DNA of 64,000 nucleotides, taken from contig OY754970.1 in NCBI GenBank assembly GCA_963576475.1, positions 26,709,091 to 26,773,090 of the forward strand, written 5' to 3'. Source of the DNA: Molanna angustata. Its lineage: Eukaryota > Arthropoda > Insecta > Trichoptera > Molannidae. The notes beneath the pieces are model-generated. The model did no database searches. It was given only the letters and a program-made list of their open reading frames with translations, and had not been told where the DNA came from. Made by a program: the position numbers and the translations under genes. Of the stretch, positions 34,581 to 45,776 are shown piece after piece; the first letter of the stretch is position 1, and every line of letters begins with the position of its first letter.

Positions 34581-34864
34581 ATATCTATCTAGTTTTAAAA
34601 TTCGACTGCATTGGATAGTTTTTGGAAGTTTTTTTGGCGTTTACATTTTTGGTCCTTACATCATCTCTTCTAATTCTAAATTAATTTGTAGGGGGAACAA
34701 AATGATTTCAGTTATTAACGAGTTACAAATGGCAATTTATTTTTACCATTCAGTGTTTCCAGCCTAGAACTAATAATGGTACAGAATATTATATTTTAAT
34801 ATTTTCATAGTTATCTCTGAGGCACATTAAACAATTTTATGTATTAGATACAATTTACTTTGTT

Positions 34865-35125
34865 TACAACAACAAATGGCTATCTATAAATAGAGTCAAC
34901 ACCACATCCTTCGGTGATCGTGCTTTTGCTGTGGCTGGACCTGCCTCGTGGAATAAACTGACACCTGAACTGAGGCAAATCGACAACTTAGCACTATTCA
35001 GGGAACAAAAACTCACTTCTTCCGCGAGTCTTACAAAAACCTGTAATATATTCAAAGCGCCCTTGAGGTGAGGTTTTCACAAAAACGGCGCTATAAAAAT
35101 CATCCCAATGTATTATTATTATCTA
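34865..35125 (+). mobile_element. Non-LTR retrotransposon 3' end (RT C-terminus plus 3' UTR)
   Basis: From 34892 the + strand encodes RVNTTSFGDRAFAVAGPASW, NKLTPELRQIDNLALFREQK and a stop at 35069-35071. A 3' UTR with GGCGCTATAAAAATCATCCC and a (ATT)n tail follows. The FGDRAFAVAGP...WN.L pattern is common at the end of CR1/L2-like ORFs. A 3' UTR-only copy is at 39950-40020. Confidence 0.78.
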
Positions 35126-35224
35126 ATCATTCGTGCTGAAAAAAGTGTCGACGTTTCGTATACCTAATTTTAGATGATGAAGTACCTACCTAACTAATTT
35201 AGATTATTTTAATATACATTTTTG

Positions 35225-35459
35225 AAAGTTTTCATTCTTCCGTCCCTTCTTCCTTTAGTCATTCCGTCCCTTCAGTCCCTCCCATCCATTCAGTCCCTTC
35301 TGGTTTTAAAAGAGTTAAAATCCAAAAATCTTCCCGGATATACGTCCGATAACTTTTCAAAGTTTCATGACAATCGAATGAACGGTTCAGGAGCGCATAC
35401 GATACATACAACCATAGATACTTGCATATTTACAAACATTCATTTTTATATATAGAGAG
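35225..35459 (-). mobile_element. Helitron fragment related to families HA and HB (5' part)
   Basis: On the minus strand it starts TCTCTATATATAAAAATGAA, like the 5' end at 50924. It includes AGTTTCATGACAATCG-type and GAACGGTTCAGGAGCG motifs found in HA, and ends with a GGGACTGAAGGGACG minisatellite remnant. Confidence 0.5.
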
Positions 35460-36006
35460 ATAAGATCAAGAATCTCCAACAAAAAGTAAATGATTTTAAT
35501 TTTTAATAGAACAATATTCTTGACTCTGATAAGCTTTTCATCTGAAACGAATTCAGTTGGTTGGTATCTACACAGATCACTCGTTGTGATGTCAAAATTT
35601 AAACTCTGTTTTTATACAGAATCTCGATAGACCTCGAAACTTTTCCCATTAACTTGAACACAAAGAGTGGTGAGTGTGATTGAAATTATTTATTAAATAA
35701 GGAAATGACGAGACGCCCCTGGCTTCACAGACATTATGAGATTTTCATATTTTATTAAAAACAATACAACTTTTGTCACTCGGAGATTTTTAATAATAGG
35801 ATGATAACTTTGTTTGAAAAGACCAGAGTATATAATAAAATTATTTATTTATGTTTATTTTGAACTTTATCTGGCATCTACAATTTATTATTGGTGTTGT
35901 ATTACTGTCAAATCACAGCCTGTCACACTTGTCATCCCCATTCACTCTACCGATTTTTTTTTAATTATCATCGGCTAGACTTTGTGCCACATTTTCAACA
36001 TTTTTT
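35460..36006. other. Unassigned sequence
   Basis: No gene or repeat could be supported. Confidence 0.35.
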
Positions 36007-36260
36007 TACCCTCCACTACTAAAGAATAGGTGAAAATAATGATTTCACAATTTTTAAGCGTATTTTTTTACATCAATTTCTCAACGGGTGTCATGTGGAG
36101 AGTACACATCATGAGTTTCGTCTAATAGTCGAATCTAATAGAAATGTACTTCATAAAAATGTATTTAGGGATTGACAACCTTGCAAGAAGTAAAAAATGT
36201 ACACTAACTATGTATTGGATATATAGTTTAGTGTTGGCTATATATAACCCACTCGTTTTT
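36007..36260 (-). mobile_element. Rearranged fragment of the ACGAGTG-ended element
   Basis: 36150-36257 follows the right part of 5120-5224 (AATAGAAATGTACTTCATAA, TAGTGTTGGCTATATATAAC, CCACTCGT). 36030-36060 (GATTTCACAATTTTTAAG) is the left end in inverted orientation, so the copy is internally rearranged. Confidence 0.45.
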
Positions 36261-36499
36261 TTACAATTAACATTTTTGTATACCACGAGTAAATTATTTA
36301 CGTTGCATGGAAAATTTACAGTAAAATAATCACAACTTTCGGTTAAACCTTATTACTCAACGAAATCATTAAACAAAGTGTCAAAAAATACCTATCTTAA
36401 AAGACTAGAAGATACTCGGATAAAATGTAGGTATTTTAGGTAAAATAAATAGGTCGTTTTAAATTCCACTGTAATTTAATGACACTGACAAAATATTAG

Positions 36500-37018
36500 T
36501 AACAGTCATCCGGTGAACATATTCTTTGGTACTAGTCACCGTCTTTAAATTACAGTTGATTATTTACTATTTGCTATATTTTACATAAACTATCTTTTAA
36601 CTAGATGAGTGACCATGTTCTTTGATACGAGTCACCGTCATTAAATTACAGTAGATTATTTAGATATTACTTTTTATATTTTACATAAACCATTTTTTTA
36701 ACTTGACCTGCAGAGACCATATTATTTGATACTAGTCACCGTCATTAAATTACAGTTGATTATTTACTATTTGCTATATTTTACATAAACTATTTTTTTA
36801 CTAGATCAGAGACCATATTCTTTGATACTAGTCACCGTCATTAAATTAAAGTGGATTATTTAGGTACTACTTTAAAAAAAATATATAGGTATATATTTTA
36901 CACACATAACCATATTTTTAACTAGACAAGAAACCATATTCTTTGATACAAGTCACCGTCATTAAATCACAGTGTATTATTTACTACTTGTTATATTTTA
37001 CACAAACTGCGTTTTTTT
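36500..37018. repeat. Satellite-like tandem repeat, ~115-bp unit, 4-5 copies
   Basis: Each unit has CCATATTCTTTGATACTAGT, CACCGTCATTAAATTACAGT, GATTATTTACTATTTG and TTTTACATAAACTATTTTT. Units are diverged by point changes and small indels. Confidence 0.88.
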
Positions 37019-37607
37019 ACAAATTTTATTTAGAACTTTTCGTTGAGAAGTTAAATGAAGTACCCACTTGGATGAGCCCATCTTTTATGTGAGTATTTTT
37101 GCTTTGTTTTATGTATCAGCATTAACTAAAGATTTGTTAACAATGTTTTCTCAAACCTACATATCTTTTCGAAGATAGCTAGACGCTTTGCTCCCTGATT
37201 CTGAGAATTGTCTATGGTATAAGATCACGGGCATTTAGACATTTTTTCAGTAGGTATTTAATCTGAAAACCCTTTCAGTAAAGGGAATTACCGTGTTGTA
37301 AATGGCTTCAGCTATTTCTAAGCGGATCGAAAGCTCTGGTTTCGTTCTTCTCATACTGGATAGCTTATTATACAATTTCCATTTTAAAGTTTTCCTTGTG
37401 ATGAAACTGCGTGTGTCTCTGTGTCAAGCATTAGTGTAGGTTCATAATATGGCTTTTTCTTGACGTTGCTTTGTAAACTAATACTTTATGGCATCTTATA
37501 TTTTTATAGTAGGTATACTATTTTGTATGTATAATTATACTGTTAAGTGTGTATCTCAGATTTAGTCGATTCAAATTCTGCCACGATTTGACATTTATTA
37601 ATCTGGA

Positions 37608-37658
37608 ATATTCTACCTTTTTATTATTACTAGGAATAATAATAAAAAGGTAGAATAT
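37608..37658. repeat. 22-bp perfect inverted repeat, 7-bp loop
   Basis: ATATTCTACCTTTTTATTAT plus TA is mirrored exactly at 37637-37658 around CTAGGAA. It is strong at the DNA level but AT-rich. Confidence 0.93.
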
Positions 37659-37725
37659 AGTTTCTACCTAGAATTATTAAACGTGTTTGATTTTTACCTA
37701 ATCATGAATATTTTTTTAATTTATT

Positions 37726-37868
37726 TTATATTGCTTCTCGGGCAATTGAGTTTTCAGTCTGGATCTGTGAGATGATTAAGTCTCCAGAATGTGGCAACTT
37801 GTTATTGGGTGCGTGTTAAATTAATATTTGACATAGTACCTACCTGTTAGTTGCCCGAGAAGCTATTA
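37726..37868 (+). mobile_element. Headless S1 SINE fragment with inverted tail piece
   Basis: The + strand carries the S1 body (GTTTTCAGTCTGGATCTGTG, TTGCCACATTC complement, ATTTGACATAGTACCTACCT, AGTTGCCCGAGAAGC) without the tRNA head. Its left edge, TTGCTTCTCGGGCAA, is the tail sequence in opposite orientation, giving foldback ends. Confidence 0.65.
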
Positions 37869-37897
37869 AAAGAATAAAAGTTTACAAGAAGATTAAG

Positions 37898-38690
37898 GCC
37901 CGCTTGCACCAAAGTAGTACACTATTCGTCTTAATCCTCGAATAGTTAACTTGGTAACCGTGGGTTTAAAATAACTTCTTGCACCAACAGAATTTTGCCG
38001 TCGGTTAGCTATTCGGGGGATGCCAGGTAGATGACTACTCATTTGGACATTTTTCGTCGCAATTGTTTTTTTTTATATAGCAATACACGATACGTACGCC
38101 GCTTCTGCGATGTTTCTGTGGTTAACTGTCATGCCATATTATTGTTATTCATTCTCGTCGTCTGTCAAGCACTATCCGTAGGTTATATTCTCTTTGTTAA
38201 CCACTGTCAACAAACCTTTAATTTTACGTAAAGTATTATATTTTCATTGTAAAATTGAATTATAAATATGGATGCTAAATCTGCGATGAAGAGATTCACA
38301 GCGTGGGAAGACGAACTATCACGGCACACGTTACAACAGCGAATTAAATCGTCAAACAACGCGCAGTCAGTAGGAATGGCATGTCTCAATATCGTTAAGA
38401 AAGTAATTAGTGAGTTAATGACGTATGACAAATACAACAATCAGTCTTTGGCAATCGGCAGTCAATTTTCAAAATATATAACCTATGTAATGATAATAAC
38501 AACGAAATGTCAATTGACAGATAGCTGGTTAACATGAATAGTTAAACTTAATCCGACCCATCCGTTGGGTTAAGTTTATTCGGCTTAATCTTCGAAAAAA
38601 AGTTTGGCGCAAGACGCTATTCGCAATAACCGAGGTTTATTCGGAGTTTAGCCGGTTTAAGACGAATAAATATGTTTGGTGCAAGCGGGC
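37898..38690. mobile_element. TIR transposon, 793 bp, GCCCGCTTGCACCAAA ends
   Basis: GCCCGCTTGCACCAAA (37898-37913) is repeated inverted at 38675-38690. Further matches run inward (ATTCGTCTTAA, GTTAACTTGGTAACC against GGTTAACATGAATAGTTAA). The end style recalls PIF/Harbinger-like elements, but I could not define a target duplication and no transposase is visible, so the superfamily is open. Confidence 0.7.
38268..38537 (+). CDS. Hypothetical 89-aa ORF inside the TIR element
   Basis: The ATG at 38268 has A at -3 (TATAAATATGG). It reads MDAKSAMKRFTAWEDELSRH, then a Gln/Ser-rich middle and a weakly hydrophobic C-terminus ending TDSWLT. The N-terminal half has balanced codons and charged residues; the second half looks like ordinary AT-rich sequence. 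It could be the first part of a DNA-binding ORF left in a deletion derivative of an autonomous transposon. I do not recognise the family, and it may not be expressed. Confidence 0.3.
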   Translation: MDAKSAMKRFTAWEDELSRHTLQQRIKSSNNAQSVGMACLNIVKKVISELMTYDKYNNQSLAIGSQFSKYITYVMIITTKCQLTDSWLT

Positions 38691-39945
38691 GTCTGTAATA
38701 GATGTTGTTGAATAAAGAAACAAGAAACATTTGTAAGAGATAGTATAAAGAAAAAAATAGATGGAATAACTTATATCAATTGTATTTAATGATTTCAGAT
38801 ACCTAACCATTAATGAATATATCAAATCGTCTGTTTATAAGTCTTCATCAGTAAATTTAATGGACGAACTATGAGAAAATCTTTATAATATGTGAGAACA
38901 ATTTTAAATATATCTAAAAGTACCTACCTACATACCTTCATGCGTAGCTGCCGAAAGCAGAAAATTACCGATAATAAAAAAAATATCCGAGATATTTGAT
39001 GATCTTTAAAAAGGGAGAATAAATTGAAAATGAGAATGTTTTATTTTTCGGTTGGCATAATAAAGATTTTACGATCAGACTTGTATGATGAAATAAGTCT
39101 ATTATATTTGAAATAAAATATTTTTGGCGATGAAGCATAATGATATTTCTCCATTCTTGTCTCGATGTTTTCAACAGTAGATATATACTTATGTAGGTAC
39201 CTTTCTTCTTCTTGTGACATCATTAAATTAATTGGATTTTGAATCAAATCTCTTTATTATAATATGTACCTAGGTGAATTTTATCTACCTAGATATATTG
39301 AATTTATTTACAGAAATTTATAAATGTGAATATATGTCTATCTGAATATACTCGTATTTATGTGTGAGCTGTAGGTATACCTATGTGTTTTCGTTTTATA
39401 AATTAGGTATACTTTTTTTATAGGTACCTACCTAATACTTACATTTCAGCTATTCAGATATTTCAGCGGTAAATTGTAAATTGGAGGAGGTTAATAAAAT
39501 AAACACAAAGAAATAAAAACATTTATTATTAAACTTAAAAATTAATATGTTTGGTATTGGGTTGTCGCTGGTGTACTCAAATCGTAAATATACTTTCCTT
39601 AACCATAAAAAATTAAAATGGTATTTTGCATCAAAATATTTAAATAGTAGGTACCTAAATACCAAAATGTTTATTGAAAATCTTCGTGGTGCAGTAAATA
39701 TTTTGTGGATAGGAAATAGTGAATCTATTTGTGTAGGTACTTAGGTATGTGTCTTCATATTCTGTGTCACGTTGTCTTTGTCACTGGCAAATCCGCCATT
39801 GACTATTTTAATTAAAATCTATATTGAAAGCGACAACGTTCATATTATATTAAAGAAGATGAAAAAAATACAGTGAAATGCGCTTTTTATGATGATATCC
39901 AATATGGAGTATGGAGTTCAATTGTTGGTATCTAATTGTTTACCA
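38691..39945. other. Unassigned AT-rich intronic sequence
   Basis: No gene or convincing element is seen. Reading frames here are short and composed of AT-rich codons. Confidence 0.4.
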
Positions 39946-39949
39946 AATT

Positions 39950-40020
39950 GTTAAGCGCTCTTGAGGTGAAAACACAAAAATGGCGCTATATAAATTATCC
40001 ATGTATTATTATTATTATTA
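39950..40020 (+). mobile_element. LINE 3' UTR fragment with ATT tail
   Basis: AAGCGCTCTTGAGGTGAAAA, ATGGCGCTATATAAATTATC, CATGTATTATTATTATTATT matches the 3' end at 35055-35125. Confidence 0.7.
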
Positions 40021-40239
40021 GGTACTTGCACTGTGCAATAATTTTTTGAGTTCCACTACAATCAGATACTATAATTTATTGTTGGTATTCAATAACAATT
40101 CACCCTTGGTAGAGTTCTTAGTGCCCTAATTAAAATATTGAAGGTTTGGTTGAATGTGTTCCTAAATTAAATTGGTAAATCAATTATAGATATATTATTT
40201 GTAATTTTTTGTATCAATATTAATTATCCTATTGAATAA

Positions 40240-40640
40240 TGCATGGAGTTTTCACTGGTCCACTAATAAAGCAATGTACATTATCTGTTTTATAAATTGT
40301 GTAGACTGTATAACTCTCTATCGACCAATAAAAAAAAATAAACTGAATTTTAAGAACAAACTTTACTTGAAATGTAAAAAACATCACGTACATTCAAGTG
40401 ATCGCCTTAATAATAGATATAAAGTTCCAAACTGCAAGATCAATGAGATCAGAGATCTATGGAAGATCAGATATCGTCGCAAATACATTCTATGTATGTA
40501 GCTCGTAGCTCCTAGATCATTCAATATGTTACCAATGTTTCTTAAGTCTCTAAATAATCACTCAGCATTTGTTAATCGTCTCAAGTCATGGCTTATTGAT
40601 AATGAGAACATACAGGATTTCCTTTTATAATTATTATTAT
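40240..40640 (+). mobile_element. Non-LTR retrotransposon C-terminal remnant
   Basis: In one frame it reads SSDRLNNRYKVPNCKINEIR and IRYRRKYILC. After a frameshift it continues APRSFNMLPMFLKSLNNHSA and NRLKSWLIDN, ending at a stop and a TTATTATTATTATG tail. The pattern of a basic strand, then N.LP, then FK.W.L is that of LINE C-termini. Confidence 0.5.
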
Positions 40641-40799
40641 TATGTATTTTAATCATTTTAATAATTGATAATAATATAAACTCTTATTGTTATCAATTTT
40701 TTTATATTTTGTTTTTATTTCTGTTATTTATATTTTGTTTTTTTTGTAAAAGTTTAACAAAATAAATAAAAATAATAAGATTGTTGTTCATAATTTCAC

Positions 40800-41060
40800 C
40801 CATAGATGGCTGTAGTAAAAATTCCTTATTTTCAAGCGAAAAGAATTTCAGTATTACAATATATAGAACTTTCAAAATTGAATTGATAGGGATCTCATTA
40901 AAAGGCATAATTGGTGAACGTTGCGCAAGCGCATAAAGTGATCACGTAAACCAGCCGATGACAGGTCGTAAGCCCTGTAGCTGCCTTGATTTCCCGGTTC
41001 TCCTACAATAAATATTCCAACTTCGTCTCTATTGAGATAATTAAAAATCTGTTAAAAAAT
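40800..41060 (+). repeat. Interspersed repeat family R
   Basis: It matches 22005-22260: CCTTATTTTCAAGCGAAAAG, ATATATAGAACTTTCAAAAT, ATTGGTGAACGTTGCGCAAG, GATCACGTAAACCAGCCGAT, and CAACTTCGTCTCTATTGAGA at the end. Confidence 0.68.
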
Positions 41061-41289
41061 AAAATATATATATTTCTCTACGATTCATAGTTATGGAATA
41101 ATTGAAAAAAATGCTTCAATAAAAGGGTAAATTTAATATTTTATTTATAAAACGATATTAGTAATTTATGCTTAATTTTGGAAATTGTGTGACAAACATT
41201 CACAAGAAAAATGTTAAAAATACTTTTGGTATTTTCTTTAGAAATACACTGGTCAATATACCTATTTGGTTTTAAATTGGGGTGTTTAG

Positions 41290-41430
41290 GTTTATATGAC
41301 CTCTAAAATTCATTTTTCATACAAATACTGCTTCTCTGGGATGAAAAAAATTGTAATTTGGCAGATATTGCCATACGGTAATATACTTGCTACTTGAGCA
41401 GTGTGCAATGATGTGTTTATTATTATTATA
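41290..41430 (+). mobile_element. S3 SINE fragment, headless
   Basis: ATACTGCTTCTCTGGGATGA, TTGCCATACGGTAATATACT, TGAGCAGTGTGCAATGATGT and a TTATTATTAT tail correspond to the body and tail of the SINE at 25511. Confidence 0.6.
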
Positions 41431-42021
41431 AAAAATTTCCTATACATATTGTATTTCCTAAAAAATATTGAAATGTGTAATTATTATAAGTACCTACTGA
41501 ATAAACATTATGTTTACGAAAAAGTTAGGCAAGCAACAACAGATAAACAGCAAACAGATACGTAAGATTATTGCCTTGGGGAGTCTTTTAGAAACAAACT
41601 TTTCATCGAGAAGCTGTTTTATTGTAATAAAATATTATCTTTATAAACAGCCTCAATCTCATTTCATCATATTATATTTCTATTGGTTTCCATTGTAATA
41701 CCTATGTAGGTATATCTAGTCAATAAAACAATATTATACATAATGTAAAATAAATATCTTAGTATAAACGTCATGTTTTAGGAACGGTCCAAATTAATAA
41801 TCGAAATAATTTTAATGTCCGACCGCACTACGGTTTTTATGGTTTCATTTGTTAAAAAAAAACGTCAGTGTGTACCTACGTACGCTTGCATTGATTTCTA
41901 TGCGTTATAAAATCACGCGGGGAAACCCTCTCTCCCACGGTTAACCGTAATGATGTAGGCCACGCGGGAAAATAATTTTATTCTGGTTATGACATAATAT
42001 CAAATATGTGACTTATATGAC
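41431..42021. other. Unassigned sequence
   Basis: No gene. A GC-richer patch near 41860-41980 (CGCGGGGAAACCCTCTC, ACGGTTAACCGTAATG) has no obvious origin. Confidence 0.35.
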
Positions 42022-42541
42022 AACCGAGTGGGTTGTGGCCAACACTCATCTCTCCACTACATAGTAAGTGTACAGCTTTTCTTATTGAAAGGTTGACAAT
42101 ACCTGAATGCATTTTTATGAAGTCCATTTCTATTAAATTCTTAAACAAATATTAGAATTCCAGGAGGCGTAATTTTTCACAATACACACAAAGACATTGT
42201 CACGAAACTCATACCTAGTATGCGCTTTCTACACGATACCTGTTCAGAAATTGGTGTAAAAATTGCATTACTAGCAAGATGAGCATGTATGTGACAATGT
42301 ATCAATGGATATGTGTCAAGATAGAAGAATGCGGTGTTCGGTTCTCACTGCCTACCCCTTGAGGAAGATATAGAAGTGGAGAGTAAAAAATACAATTGTC
42401 TATAGAGACACATACAATATCAATATGAAGTTTATCACTCAATTTTCCCATATAAAAGCTATTTATCTTCTTTTATGGACATTTTTCATACAAATATGCA
42501 ATTTTTATTTCACATTGATATAGCAAACCATAGATTTTTTT
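42022..42541 (+). mobile_element. ACGAGTG-ended element, second copy, one end truncated
   Basis: CCGAGTGGGTTGTGGCCAAC starts it. The body is the reverse complement of 4690-5224, including GGTTCTCACTGCCTACCCC and ATATCAATATGAAGTTTATC. The end with ACGAGTGCTTGCACCC is missing. Confidence 0.6.
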
Positions 42542-42839
42542 ATCTTTCACCCGATGAATTATTGAAATCGAATTCACCCGATGAATTATTTTATTACGTC
42601 GAATTCATCCGACGAATTACGGAAAATAGGTATTTTAACATCAGTATTTACATATATTTAATCACATCAATCAAATAATCTTTGCTTTATTTCTTTTGAC
42701 GAGAAGGTTCTCACTCATATTATTTACTAGCTTTTATGTCCCGCCGTTGGCCAAGAATGTAAAATTGTGAAAGAAAAAGCAATCGTTTTTATAATATTGT
42801 CACCCAATTATTTTGCAATATCAGACTATAAAAAGTGGT

Positions 42840-43990
42840 TTGAAATTTGATTGAGTTTAAGTATTGTAAAATGTTCAAGTGATGGCCACAACCCATTCTT
42901 TTTTATATATTGCTATAAAGTGTGAATGAAGTATAATATTTATACAATTTCTGCTCGCATGGACTATGCGTAATGGTTTTAAATATGACTGTTTATCAAC
43001 GTTGTAAAGAGATTGGTTTGGCCACAACCCCCATTTTTAAATATTATCATCGAAAACAAATTGTAATGTGTACCTATTGAAAATTTAGTAATTTTGGATG
43101 TTGGAATGTGGTTAAAATTTGATTAAACAAACGTAGGTACTGAAAAGATCTAGTATTGGTCACATCCCATTCGTTTTTATATTTTTTCATCAAGTGTGCA
43201 TTATATTTTTGCTCAATTTGACTGAAAGTCTTCATTAACGAAGAAGAAGAAGACTTGAACTATAGTAAATAGTTTTTAATTTGAATATAAATGTTGTGAA
43301 GAGTTCAGTAATGGCCACAACCCCCATTCTTTAAATATTAGGTGTTGAAAATTATTCAAAATAGGATGATATAAATGGTTTAAATTTAATTAAACAAAAG
43401 TATTGAAAAGATTCTAGTGCAGGTTATATCGTCACATCCCATATCCCATTCATTTCATATGTATTTTCATCAAGTGTGCATATCGTTAATAATATTTCTG
43501 CACAATAGACTATTAGACTTAAAACTAACCCAAAAGACTAAATAAAAAAGAGAAAAATAAGTATAAGACTATAAGAAATAGTTTGTATAAAAAACTATTC
43601 CAATGGTCTACATAAAATAAGTAAAAATACATATACCTAATAGAAGAATTAGACTATTGGAAATAGATTGTATAAAAGCTCACCCAAAGGTCTACAAAAA
43701 AGAAGAAGAAGAATATTTAGACTATTGGAAATAGTTTGTATAAATACTGACCAAAAGGTCTACATAAAAGAAAATGAATAAGACTATTGGAAATAGTTTG
43801 TATTAAAACTCTCCCAAAAGTCTACGTACTTAAATGAAGAAGAATAATAATTAGACTAAAGGAAATAATTTTTATAAAAAAATGACCCAAATGTATACAT
43901 AAAAGAAGAAGAAGATGATTTAGACAATAGGAAATAGTTTGTATAAAAACTGCCCTAAAGGTCTACATAAAATTAAGAAGAAAAAGAATT
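42840..43990. repeat. Extra tandem arrays in Helitron HA copy 2
   Basis: Three to four diverged ~140-bp units contain ATGGCCACAACCC and TTGAAATTTGATTGAGTTTA-like blocks (42840-43460). About six ~75-bp units follow, with GACTATTGGAAATAGTTTGT and AAAGGTCTACATAAAAGAAG (43500-43990). Only the first unit is present in copy 1. Confidence 0.8.
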
Positions 43991-44790
43991 AGACTCCAGG
44001 ACCCGCCGCTTCAGGCCCTTCAGTACCTCCCGTCCCTTTAATCCCTCATTACGTCCCTTCCCATCAGGCCCTTCAGTACCTTCCGTCCCTTCAGGCAGTT
44101 TTATACCTCCCGTCCCTTCAGGCCCTTTAGTGCCTCCCTTCCCTTCATTACATCCCGTCCCATCAGTCGGTTAAGAAAAGTTTAAATCCAGAAACCATCC
44201 TGGAAGAACCGCGAAGAGATGAAAGAACCTTCTTTTCCCAGGATGCTCTACTTAATAGGTAAAATGACTAAATACACGAAGAAGAAGAAAAAAGTTTAAA
44301 CCCAGATACCTGCGAAGAGATGGAAGGACAGTTGGACCTTCTTCTCCCAGGATTCTCCAACTTCATAGGTAAAATGAGCAAAAATACACGATGAAGAAGA
44401 AGAAGAAGAAATAAGTTTAAATCCAGATACCTGCGAAGAGATGGAAGGAAAATTGGACATTCTTCTCCCAGGTTAGTCCACCTTCAAAGGTAAAATGACC
44501 AAATAGACGATGAAGAAGAAGAAGAAAAAAGTTTAAATCCAGAAACCTGCGAAGAGATGGAAGGAAAATTGGACCTTCATCTCCCAGGATAGTTCATCTT
44601 CATAGGTAAGATGACCAAGTACACGTTGAAGAAAAAGAAGAAAAAAGTTTATATGCAGAACCCGTCCTGGAAGACCTGTGAAGAGATGGAGGGACAGTCG
44701 GACCTTCTTTTCCCAGGATACTCCCCCTTCATAGGTAAAACGACCAAATACACGAAGAAGAAGAAGAATAAGAAAAAAGTTTAAATCCAA
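43990..44790. repeat. Tandem arrays in Helitron HA copy 2 shared with copy 1
   Basis: The CCTCCCGTCCCTTCAGGCCC minisatellite (44000-44165) and six ~105-bp GAAGAGATGGAAGGA / TCTCCCAGGAT units (44170-44790) correspond to 27700-28490. Confidence 0.8.
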
Positions 44791-45776
44791 AAACCATCCT
44801 GGGCATACGCTCGACAATTCACCAAAGTTTCATTATAATCGGACAAACGGTTGATAAATAAATAAATAAAATAATTTTCCTATAGGAAATCAGTATACAT
44901 AGGTATATTATTGTTGATTTGTAAGTAAATAGTATTAGGTAGGTACCTACCTACAACAAACTTCTAAATAAATTCGATTCCTAACAAATTTTATTTGAAT
45001 ATCACATTCTTTCTGTAGCCATGGAAACGATTCGAACACGTAAGTAATATCGAATGGTTCGGATACATTTTTTGAATATGTAGGTACCTACATTGGTTTG
45101 TTCGATGCCATAAAAATGAAAATTGTCAGAAAAATCAAATATTATTTACAAATTATGCAATTTTATTATGCCTATATCTTTACTAATAAATAACACATTT
45201 TTACAATATATGTCTTAAAACTTGCCGTAATGTCTTGTGTTTCATTTTATTATTTCAAAATTACATTTATTTCAAAGGTTTATTATTTTCAAGAACATAT
45301 TCATTCGGTGGGAAAATGAAATATTGTATGAAAAGATATTAAAATGGCGGCGTTTATGTACAAAAGGCTTACTTTAAAAATAAGTTAAACATTATAATTA
45401 TACCAAATATTCACCATGTTTTTCACTTAAACGCTAAGTTATACTTCAAAATATATTTTTTTTGTGTAAATACCTACTTCTAACTTTTAAACTAACAGAT
45501 ATTTGCGTGCAAAATGTACACTTTTTTGACATATATGACTTGGAAAATTTTGTATGAAAAAAATAATTATTTAAATATTTTTAAAATTCAGCATTTTTAT
45601 CGCATTCTTTTCAGCGTGACACTGCATCAGGTATACTGGTACATGTTCGCACTTAAATTAGATTTTTAGATGCTCTTGGTTTTTCAGAAGGCGTGAGACA
45701 AACACACACACACACACATACACACACACACACACACACACATACACTAACATTTTGATTGCTTTATTACTTTAGA

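Larger units (their letters stand above)
42727..45776 (-). mobile_element. Non-autonomous Helitron (family HA), copy 2, 3050 bp
   Basis: The same termini as copy 1: on the minus strand 5' TCTAAAGTAATAAAGC preceded by A, and 3' GGGACATAAAAGCTAG followed by T. Relative to copy 1 it carries about 1 kb more between 42945 and 43990, built from two further tandem families. It also has a CA microsatellite near the 5' end (45700-45746) where copy 1 has only ACTCACACAC. No coding is seen. Confidence 0.8.

Noticed and set aside
44533..44817. Minus-strand ORF with repeated FHLFAG and WEKKV motifs, also at 27855-28115
   Set aside because: The periodicity equals the ~105-bp tandem unit of the Helitron; frames differ between copies.
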